NCBI GenBank assembly: GCA_045637525.1 | Contig: JAZTZP010000115.1 | Span: 1-10,284, forward strand | DNA length: 10,284 nt | Direction of reading: 5' to 3' | Source: JAZTZP01 sp045637525 | Lineage (GTDB): Bacteria; Bacillota; Clostridia; UBA1381 | In this document: piece after piece, positions 4,133 to 10,284 of the stretch | Position numbering within the stretch: the first letter of the stretch is position 1 | Layout of the letters: each line of letters starts with the position of its first letter | Notes under the pieces: generated by a model | What the model saw: the letters and a program-made list of their open reading frames with translations, nothing else | Databases searched by the model: none | What the model was told of the DNA's origin: nothing | Program-made: the position numbers and the translations under genes

Positions 4133-5710
4133 TCACGTTAAATTTTCAATTACAGCGTTAAGTTCATTAACAATAACATTTATGTTGTTTTTTGCCGGAT
4201 CCTCCGCTGCAGTGTCAGCGGTAATATCATCCCCGGTAAAAACCGCAGGAATATAGCTCCCGACATTATCGCCGGTCATCTGTATTCCCATTCTTGCCTG
4301 ATTATACATATCGGCAGTAAAATCTGCTCCGCTAACCGGAACGGTATATGTAATATCGCCCCTGCCGGCATATAATAAAGTCTGACGAATACGTTCCATA
4401 AACGACTCCCATTCCCCGGCAGTCAGATTAAAGCCTCCGCCCTTTTCTTTCGGATAAGTCCACGAAAATGCTTCAGGCTTCGCCACCGAAACAGTCGCAT
4501 AAGCATATGCACTTGCGCTGACTACCTCCTCGTCATTTTCTTCATCATACAGCATAGTCCACGCCTCCACAAAATACTCATTTGCCGGAAGCTCCAACTC
4601 CATACTGTAAACACTTTCTTCTTTTGAATACTTAAACAACCGATAAAAGCTGTTATCATTCCGGCTCATAACCCTGATATAAACATAATCATAGTTTTCG
4701 CCGTTATAAAAATCAAGTGATGTGTCAAAGCTCCACCCAATGCTCAGCTTACCCGCAGCTTCGGAACTAACCGTCAGTGTCGGCATCTGTGGCCGTGTAT
4801 ACGCTCTTAAATACGCAGCTTCACTACCGTTCCCCGAATCATCATACTGAAAAACTTCAATCGTATACAGCGTTCCGTATTTCAGTATCGACCGTCCCGA
4901 TGCGTTAGTATATGTTCCGGCAGAAAGCACCGCCGGGAGCTCACCGTCAAAATCAACCGCAAACTGATACCTGTCGGATGTAAAAACCTTATAAGACCCG
5001 TATTCATTATGCTGATCCCAATAAATATAAAATTCAGGATTTTCGGAAGGTGGAAGCTCTCTTTCAATCCTGAGATTTGCCGGAGGTGTCAAAGGTGTAA
5101 CCTCAACAAATTCCACCGATACAGTACCGGAAGAATAAAGCATATGATTGCAATATCCGTCAACATAAATATCCCACTTGCAATGTCCATACTCCGACAA
5201 ATCAAATGTCTTAATAAATACTACTGCCCGATCTGTTACGTTATCCACACTCCTCGTTGTTACACCGCCATCGGTTACATTTTCAAAGTAAACAGTAAAT
5301 CCGTCAAACACAACATTCGTTTCCCAGTGAAGAGTAAGAGTCATATCGTCATTACTCAGCACAGCCGCCCTTATATTAAATATCTGAGGCGCAGATGCCG
5401 ACGGTGTAACGAATGTATCAGCCGAACCTGATATTAATATCCCACGTTCGTTATACACACGCCATACAACATAGTACTCTGTGTCATAGCCTAAGTGTGA
5501 AACAGCTATCTCACCGCCGGAATCGGGCGCACCTTCTATTGTCGATTCGAGCTGTATAACATATTCGCCATCCAATCCACTGCCTTTATATATCGTATAA
5601 ACTACAACTCTGTCGCCGTCAGCCTCATAATCCCATGAAATGTCCAGTCCTGTCAGCCGTATAGTTGTTTTCACACCATCAAAGCTTACATCCAAACTTG
5701 CCAAATTCAA
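4133..5710 (-). CDS. Fibronectin type III-like repeat tail protein
   Basis: A protein of about 525 residues. I see four consecutive beta-sandwich units of about 100 residues (roughly 1-105, 107-205, 208-307, 308-412). Each shows the fibronectin-III pattern of a tryptophan strand (LDISWDY, LTLHWET, FYIYWDQ, LSIGWSF) and a later tyrosine corner (TEYYVVWRVY, TLYTIEVFQY, NEYFVEAWTM). A distinct C-terminal domain (413-525) has LTAGEWESFMERIR, found in other Clostridia phage tail proteins as I recall. Such proteins decorate tails or bind surface sugars. The start is a TTG at 5710, four bases after the upstream stop. A second TTG at 5704 has better spacing (7 bases) from the AGGTG ribosome site, so the true protein may be two residues shorter. 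Confidence 0.8.
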   Translation of the reverse strand: MNLASLDVSFDGVKTTIRLTGLDISWDYEADGDRVVVYTIYKGSGLDGEYVIQLESTIEGAPDSGGEIAVSHLGYDTEYYVVWRVYNERGILISGSADTFVTPSASAPQIFNIRAAVLSNDDMTLTLHWETNVVFDGFTVYFENVTDGGVTTRSVDNVTDRAVVFIKTFDLSEYGHCKWDIYVDGYCNHMLYSSGTVSVEFVEVTPLTPPANLRIERELPPSENPEFYIYWDQHNEYGSYKVFTSDRYQFAVDFDGELPAVLSAGTYTNASGRSILKYGTLYTIEVFQYDDSGNGSEAAYLRAYTRPQMPTLTVSSEAAGKLSIGWSFDTSLDFYNGENYDYVYIRVMSRNDNSFYRLFKYSKEESVYSMELELPANEYFVEAWTMLYDEENDEEVVSASAYAYATVSVAKPEAFSWTYPKEKGGGFNLTAGEWESFMERIRQTLLYAGRGDITYTVPVSGADFTADMYNQARMGIQMTGDNVGSYIPAVFTGDDITADTAAEDPAKNNINVIVNELNAVIENLT

Positions 5711-5714
5711 TCAC

Positions 5715-6644
5715 CTACCCAAACACCGCAACCGTTGATAAACCCGTAACCTCAGCTGATGAAAAATTCCACTTTCCTTCAGGATAAAAATCACCTGTTT
5801 CATACGAACCCACATATCCGATCTGCACACCGTTAAGCCATACCGAAACATTGTCAATACCGTCAAAAACCCTGAAAAGATTTTTACCGTCCGAAACTCT
5901 GTAATAGGTTAAATCCGAAAGAGGAGTCCCTTCGTCCTCATATCCTAAAACAAGCTTACCCCTTTCTCCGGCATCATATATTGTGCTGCCGTAAATATTA
6001 CCGCCAACATATGTATTACCATTAATTTCAACATCACCTTCAAGCCGAAACCCGTCTTTTGTCTGAGTAAATGTGCTCTTAACAAATTCGTCTTCGGTTT
6101 CCTCCCACTCTTCGCTTAAAGCATTGTAATAGTAATATGTCCCGTTATAAAAATACACCTTGCTTCTATCGCTCTTTTCGTCATCCTCGCTGTCTAAAAC
6201 AACAACATCCCCAAAACGGTTTGTAACAGTGCTCTCAATCTTTTCAGCCGTTTGTTCAATCTCGGAAATCCTTTCATTACTTCCGGAAACATCTTCAGCA
6301 ACGCTTTCAATCTTTTCCGCAGTCTGAGTAATCTGAGTCTTAAGCTCTTCCGTATCACCGCTGTATCTTGCCACAGTGCTCTGTATCTTCTCAGCAGTCT
6401 GCTCAATCTTAGAAATATTTGCAGTATTCCCGTCAACCTTCTCTACAACGCTTTCAATCTTATCAGCAGCAACGGTAAGCGAAGCCTTCATGTCATCCTT
6501 TTCCTTAATCATCTCAGACGAAAAATTACTCTCATCAAGATTTTCGAGTATATCGTCATAAATCCGCTTCATCTTCGCAATAATATCCTCAAGCTCGGAA
6601 ATTCTCATCTCCTGCCTTTTCACCGTAGCATATAAATCAGACAT
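5715..6644 (-). CDS. Coiled-coil tail fibre protein
   Basis: A 309-residue fibre protein. The open frame extends upstream to 6710, but I place the start at the ATG at 6644 (MSDLYATVKRQ): GGAGG lies 8 bases before it, and the longer form would overlap the previous gene by 74 bases. Residues about 8-35 form a first coiled coil. Residues about 60-140 hold four units of 24-25 residues sharing AEKIxS and IEQT, a repeat common in Firmicutes phage fibres. Then come a tyrosine-rich hairpin (YFYNGTYYYYN, about 164-174) and FTQTKDGFRLEGDVEINGN with GGNIYGSTIYD (about 192-224), the transition to a beta-structured trimeric head seen in many such fibres. Its start overlaps the upstream stop by 8 bases. 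Confidence 0.85.
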   Translation of the reverse strand: MSDLYATVKRQEMRISELEDIIAKMKRIYDDILENLDESNFSSEMIKEKDDMKASLTVAADKIESVVEKVDGNTANISKIEQTAEKIQSTVARYSGDTEELKTQITQTAEKIESVAEDVSGSNERISEIEQTAEKIESTVTNRFGDVVVLDSEDDEKSDRSKVYFYNGTYYYYNALSEEWEETEDEFVKSTFTQTKDGFRLEGDVEINGNTYVGGNIYGSTIYDAGERGKLVLGYEDEGTPLSDLTYYRVSDGKNLFRVFDGIDNVSVWLNGVQIGYVGSYETGDFYPEGKWNFSSAEVTGLSTVAVFG

Positions 6645-9003
6645 AAAGCTCACCTCCGCCCGTAATTCCTGTCTCCATCTGATACAGTTTAACATATCCT
6701 TCACCATCAAACCGAAGCTTAAACCCGTAATCCGCCGTCATCCTCGGCTTAATGCGTATAGCATGACGTCCCGAAGCTCCCTCTTTCGACTGATAAAGCA
6801 AAACCTCTTTCAATCTACTGCTATGCTTTCCCGATGTATTTCGCCTGTCAGAGTTTTCATAAACCCCGTAAATCTTAAGCGCCGACTCCTTACCAAACTC
6901 AGCCATAAGCCTGATACTCTTAATATGCTTAATCTGAGCGCTCTTATTTAAAAACAAATCAGTCTCAAAGCTCCATTCCTGTCCGTTATATTTATCGGTA
7001 TCAAGCCGATAAATCTTGCCGTCAGTGCAAAGCATATACATTCCGCAGTCATTGTGTGCAAAGCTTAAAACCGCACCCCCCGGCAAAGCACGCTCGCTCC
7101 ATTCGCCGACCAAAGTATCATAAACAAACAAATGCTCTTCCCTGTCAGCAACGCAGTATAAATAATAATTACGCCCGTCAGTTCCCGAAATAGCCTCGCT
7201 AAACTTATCAACGCCTAATTTATACCCAATCTCTTTCGGAGCAGAACCGGTATAAACCTTAACACCATTTTCAGAAACAAATATAAGCCGCCCGGCAACC
7301 TCACGGATGCTCCTGTTGTCAATAGTCCCGTCCGCATATATGTCATAAAGCCGGAACGGATTTTTCGTCCCGTAAATTTCATGCATATAGTCCTTTTTAA
7401 AACAAACAACATGCCCGTCATAGGTGGTTATCCCGGTAAAGCTGCCGTCCTTTTTGCTGTCAGCCTGCGAAGTGCTCACCCACGCCCCGGAAGCATTGTC
7501 ATCCGGTGTTGCATCATCTAAAGCCCAGTTCGTGTAATCATTAGATCCCGAAACATAAACACGGTTATCATCCACACCGCAAAGCCTCGACAGGTGAGTA
7601 GTAACATACTTAAGATTGGGACAACCCGGATTTGCCGTCTCAATCCATTCGCCATCAATTTCAGTATAACACCGCCTGTTGCAAGCATTATAAAAATATG
7701 TCGCATTCCCGGCAGCTTCAACAACTTCATCACCCGGCTCATATTTTTCAGCATCAATATAATATCTGCCTACATCATCACCGTTTTCAACCGGGACTTC
7801 TTCATACTCATAAGGATAACTCTTTCCCAAACGTCTGTAATACACAGTATCTTCATCCTCTGTACTATATTCAAGTATTTCACATCCTGTCGGGAATTTA
7901 CCATCCTTCGAAATTTCTCTGATATTAACATATGTATCTTCTGTGAAGTATTTATAATATGTAACACCCTGTTTCGCAAGCCCGGAAGCTTTTATGTAGC
8001 TTTTGCTTTCGCTATCATAAGTATAAAGCCCATCAACACTATCGGCAATTTCTAAGCTGCCTGTAACGGTAGCCTCACCGCCTATATATATCGGAACAGT
8101 TTTAAGTCCCTGTACAGCGCAAAGGTTATACGCCTTAACAAAAACAAAATACTCTTTATCCTCATTGTATTCTGTATCTTCAGTCTTAAAATACCCACGT
8201 TTGCAAACGCCGGAAGCCTGAACAAATCCGTCATTATAATAACTCCATACCGGAACATCAAGGCTGTCCGCTATAAAACAGTTTTCATTATTAATCTCAA
8301 CCGAGTTGCTCGCAAATTTCTCCCCATCCCATACATAATACTCTTTATCCTCTTCTCCGAATTTATAATACATGGTATGAATATCAGCGTCAAATCCTTC
8401 TTTTTCTTCGTTAGGTGAATGTTCTATCGTCTCAACCTTGAAGTTCATAGATACCTTATCCGGGAACAAAAGCAACTTCTTCACATAACCGCCGCTTAAA
8501 ACATCAATACCATCATAAACGTTAAACTGAGCCATGCTTCTTCCACGCTCAAGCTCTGTGTTATAATCTTTTATATTCTTTTCAATACGTCCGGTATATT
8601 TTTCATATATCTCGTTTCCGTTCGACAGCGTTATTTGTTTCAATCCACCGTCAGTATCTGTACGCCAATAGTCAATCATTAAATCATGTTTAACAGAACT
8701 CTCCCCGGATATCTTTTTCAAAAAGTATATAACAACAAGAAAGTCACCAAATCCAAACATAGCAATCGGAGCTTCATACTTAAGTTCACCGTTTGCATAC
8801 AACACCTCAGGCAAAGGCGAAGGCACAAGATAAGGCGCCTCCATAGTTGAAATATTGCACTCCTCAGAAATCTCACCCGAGTCAATAATATGTCGCCGAT
8901 TAAGCCCCGACCAGTCAACCTTTGTAATCTTAGAAGCCCGGGCAGACACATTTGTAAGAGGCATCTGTAAAAACTTAAGCTTCTCTTCTTTTTTCTTAGC
9001 CAT
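6637..9003 (-). CDS. Large phage structural protein (tail/stabilisation protein-like)
   Basis: A 788-residue protein of a type frequent in Clostridia prophages. Visible family features are an opening segment with GEISEECNISTMEAPYLVPS (43-62), LLLFPDK (177-183), a central part with NRVYVSGSNDYTNW (480-493) and DGSFTGITTYDGHVVCFKK (519-537) before HEIYG (541-545), and a C-terminal beta domain ending IRIKPRMTADYG, FKLRFDGEGYVKLYQ and GGGEL. The repeated strands suggest a beta-propeller-like fold. I compare it, on position and pattern only, to tail-tube B or packaged-DNA stabilisation proteins that follow the connector in short-tailed phages. Residues about 205-460 look like an insertion rich in tyrosine and acidic residues. 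The ATG at 9003 has AGGTG upstream and starts 8 bases after the previous stop. Confidence 0.75.
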   Translation of the reverse strand: MAKKKEEKLKFLQMPLTNVSARASKITKVDWSGLNRRHIIDSGEISEECNISTMEAPYLVPSPLPEVLYANGELKYEAPIAMFGFGDFLVVIYFLKKISGESSVKHDLMIDYWRTDTDGGLKQITLSNGNEIYEKYTGRIEKNIKDYNTELERGRSMAQFNVYDGIDVLSGGYVKKLLLFPDKVSMNFKVETIEHSPNEEKEGFDADIHTMYYKFGEEDKEYYVWDGEKFASNSVEINNENCFIADSLDVPVWSYYNDGFVQASGVCKRGYFKTEDTEYNEDKEYFVFVKAYNLCAVQGLKTVPIYIGGEATVTGSLEIADSVDGLYTYDSESKSYIKASGLAKQGVTYYKYFTEDTYVNIREISKDGKFPTGCEILEYSTEDEDTVYYRRLGKSYPYEYEEVPVENGDDVGRYYIDAEKYEPGDEVVEAAGNATYFYNACNRRCYTEIDGEWIETANPGCPNLKYVTTHLSRLCGVDDNRVYVSGSNDYTNWALDDATPDDNASGAWVSTSQADSKKDGSFTGITTYDGHVVCFKKDYMHEIYGTKNPFRLYDIYADGTIDNRSIREVAGRLIFVSENGVKVYTGSAPKEIGYKLGVDKFSEAISGTDGRNYYLYCVADREEHLFVYDTLVGEWSERALPGGAVLSFAHNDCGMYMLCTDGKIYRLDTDKYNGQEWSFETDLFLNKSAQIKHIKSIRLMAEFGKESALKIYGVYENSDRRNTSGKHSSRLKEVLLYQSKEGASGRHAIRIKPRMTADYGFKLRFDGEGYVKLYQMETGITGGGELYV

Positions 9004-9011
9004 ATTTTCAC

Positions 9012-9668
9012 CTACATTCCAAAAGACGGCCGCCTGTTCTCAATCCATACAGAAAACGTCTCAACCAAAACGTTATAATCATTCATCCACTTAACAGCAA
9101 GCTCATCTTCATTAACAGCCTTATACATCTCAGCACGAAGCCGGCACTTTATAAGCTCCGCAAACTCAGGCGGTAAGCATATGTATTCGCTCTCCACGCC
9201 TTTTTTAAGTGCAGGCCTCACATAATAAACAATCTTAATATGCTTTTTATCGGTATTAATCCCAAGCTTTCCCCCGTCATTCCACCAGGTGTCGCCAAAT
9301 ATAACACCGCTGACAAGAGTAGTTTTTAAAAGCTGATAATCGTTAAATTCATAACCGTTTACTTCTCTTACTCTCTCATCCGCCGTCTGCTCCTCACCGT
9401 TTTTATGATCACAGCCAAACACCGTATAAATATCCTCAAACCGCAAAGGCGCACACCCATCACAAGCTTCAAGCTCTCCCAAATCAATCAAAGGCTCAGG
9501 GTTATCAAGTCCTATAACCGCCTGTTCCTTTATAATATCGGAATAAAGCATCTGCTCAATCGCATTAATGTGATTAACAAAAAAAGAGGCAGGCAATCCG
9601 GTGGCAATATCAACCTCAGCTTCAAGCTCAGATATAAGTTCAGATACACTAACACCACTGTTAAACAT
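9012..9668 (-). CDS. Head-tail connector-like protein (gp4/tail tubular A-like)
   Basis: About 218 residues, mainly helical at both ends. The C-terminal segment has LPPEFAELIKCRLRAEMYK followed by WMNDYNVLVETFSVWIEN, the pattern of head-completion or tail-tubular A-type proteins in which a helix after LPxEF packs against a second helix carrying a W..xYN motif. This similarity is from memory. Its position just before the large structural gene fits the connector order of podoviruses. The frame is open to a GTG at 9677, but AGGAGG (9686-9681) is too close to that codon. The ATG at 9668 (12-base gap) or GTG at 9671 (9-base gap) is more plausible, both next to the upstream stop at 9671-9673. Confidence 0.65.
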   Translation of the reverse strand: MFNSGVSVSELISELEAEVDIATGLPASFFVNHINAIEQMLYSDIIKEQAVIGLDNPEPLIDLGELEACDGCAPLRFEDIYTVFGCDHKNGEEQTADERVREVNGYEFNDYQLLKTTLVSGVIFGDTWWNDGGKLGINTDKKHIKIVYYVRPALKKGVESEYICLPPEFAELIKCRLRAEMYKAVNEDELAVKWMNDYNVLVETFSVWIENRRPSFGM

Positions 9669-9670
9669 CA

Positions 9671-10024
9671 CTACCACAAACCTCCTTTTATAATTCCGTA
9701 TTTACGTTTCCCGGCGCTCGCCGCTTCTTCGGCTTTTCTGACAAACTCAGTCTTAAAAACATCACCCACCCCGGCAAGATACAAAATATTATCAACAATA
9801 GCCGGAATAAAAATGCCTTTTATGTTAATATAATCAGATAACCTTTTCGCCGCCTTGTATTCTTCATCCTCATTAACCTTAACCTTCCCCGGATGAAGTG
9901 CAAGCAGTTCAAGACAGGTATCGTCAAGGTAATTAAAATAATGTCGTTCATGAAGAGGCGTCCTTAGTGACACCTTTTCATAAATAATACGCGTATCGCA
10001 TTTTTTTAAAGTAATATCTTCCAT
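9671..10024 (-). CDS. Small phage protein, unidentified (head-tail region)
   Basis: A 117-residue soluble protein, mostly helical and rich in charged residues, with no domain I recognise. The middle (about 30-65) carries two predicted helices around ALHPGKVKVNEDEEY; a hydrophobic helix follows (NILYLAGVGDVF) and then a basic C-terminus. It ends two bases before the start of the connector-like gene and its last codons contain that gene's ribosome site, so the two are coupled. GGAG lies about 8-10 bases before its ATG. Context suggests a small head or connector component. It is the first gene after the repeat block at 10048-10284, so the hairpins there would lie in its leader if the operon transcript crosses them. 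Confidence 0.65.
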   Translation of the reverse strand: MEDITLKKCDTRIIYEKVSLRTPLHERHYFNYLDDTCLELLALHPGKVKVNEDEEYKAAKRLSDYINIKGIFIPAIVDNILYLAGVGDVFKTEFVRKAEEAASAGKRKYGIIKGGLW

Positions 10025-10047
10025 TTTCTATTCTCCGCTTTATATTT

Positions 10048-10150
10048 GGCAATACTGTCAACTTAACAAATTCAAATCTGAAATCGCCCCACCAAAGGCT
10101 TCCCCTTGAGGCAATACTGTCAACTTAAGAAATTTAAATTTGAAATCGCC
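10048..10150. repeat. Two near-identical 41-base direct repeats, 62-base period
   Basis: Positions 10048-10088 and 10110-10150 match at 38 of 41 bases. Both begin GGCAATACTGTCAACTTAA and end TGAAATCGCC. Between them, 10089-10109 contains ACCAAAGGCTTCCCCTTGAG, which resembles one arm of a widespread gut-Firmicutes palindromic repeat as I remember it. In the second copy the end continues into a perfect hairpin (10142-10159). No gene is visible in 10025-10284. Confidence 0.85.
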
Positions 10151-10265
10151 TGCGATTTCTACATTAACTTGTAGCGCAAGCTACAAATTTCACCCACGCA
10201 AAGCGTGGATTTCACTCACACAAAATGTGTGAATTTCACATTTTACCGCAGGTAAAATATTTCAC
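10142..10265. repeat. Array of perfect short hairpins joined by ATTTCAC linkers
   Basis: Five perfect palindromes of different sequence occur in a row. Stems: GAAATCGC (10142-10159, 2-base loop), TTGTAGC with a GCAA loop (10169-10186), CCACGC with AAA (10194-10208), TCACACA with AAA (10216-10232) and ATTTTACC with GCA (10240-10258). Each of the last four is followed by exactly ATTTCAC (10187, 10209, 10233, 10259). The arms differ completely between units but match each other base for base, so pairing is what is kept. I do not know a named element with this pattern. It ends in a third copy of the 18-base motif. Confidence 0.85.
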
Positions 10266-10266
10266 T

Positions 10267-10284
10267 GCAATACTGTCAACTTAA
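10267..10284. repeat. Third copy of the GCAATACTGTCAACTTAA motif, at the window edge
   Basis: These 18 bases are identical to 10049-10066 and 10111-10128. The copy directly follows the last ATTTCAC linker and is cut by the window end, so the repeat may continue. The motif therefore brackets the hairpin array on both sides in the same orientation. Confidence 0.85.

Noticed and set aside
6645..6710. Longer start for the coiled-coil fibre gene at 6710
   Set aside because: It would overlap the preceding gene by 74 bases and has no ribosome site, whereas the ATG at 6644 has GGAGG 8 bases upstream.
10142..10284. CRISPR array
   Set aside because: The constant part is only 7 bases, the variable parts are self-complementary palindromes of 15-19 bases, and no cas gene is present. 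The architecture is the reverse of a CRISPR array.
10048..10284. Promoters from the TTGACA present on the minus strand in each 18-base motif
   Set aside because: None of the three copies has a convincing -10 box at 16-18 bases; copy 1 has TATAAA only 11 bases away. TTGACA here is better explained as part of the repeat.

Overview
The window reads as the end of the late (structural and lysis) operon of a temperate phage or prophage of a low-GC Clostridia-type Firmicute. This rests on strong AGGAGG-type ribosome sites, A/T-rich codon use, a TcdE/UtxA-type holin, an Amidase_2 endolysin, and intergenic hairpin repeats of a style I associate with gut Clostridia. I cannot name the species. All convincing protein genes lie on the minus strand, so transcription runs from the right end to the left end.

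Right to left: 10025-10284 is a gene-free block of repeats holding three copies of an 18-base motif and a regular chain of small perfect hairpins joined by an invariant ATTTCAC linker. Then come a small unidentified protein (9671-10024), a head-tail connector-like protein (9012-9668), a 788-residue structural protein of a family common in Clostridia prophages (6637-9003), a coiled-coil tail fibre (5715-6644), a fibronectin-III-like tail protein (4133-5710), two small beta-rich proteins (3798-4118, 3443-3793) and two probable receptor-binding or fibre proteins (2551-3429, 2030-2554). These genes are almost contiguous, with gaps of 2-14 bases or overlaps of 4-8 bases. No tail tube or tape-measure gene lies between the connector-like gene and the fibres, which suggests a short-tailed, podovirus-like particle.

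Between the last fibre gene and the lysis genes is a compact locus, about 1626-1968, that looks like a type I toxin-antitoxin module. A 24-codon hydrophobic peptide (1772-1846, minus) has a strong ribosome site and its own promoter. A perfect-consensus promoter (TTGACA, 17 bases, TATAAT) on the opposite strand points into it and would make an antisense RNA. Several complementary segments could let the toxin mRNA fold 5' end to 3' end and mask its ribosome site. Next come the N-acetylmuramoyl-L-alanine amidase (889-1617) and the holin (481-876), which together would release progeny. An intrinsic terminator at 311-349 closes the operon.

The left end (1-480) has no gene. Positions 268-405 hold two imperfect direct repeats 81 bases apart, each carrying a minus-strand promoter-like pair, with the terminator between them. 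Positions 1-250 are more GC-rich and full of hairpins, and include ATAAGTGCGC, which matches the nick region of MOBQ/IncQ-pIP501-type transfer origins. This may be the edge of a different, mobilizable element next to the phage.
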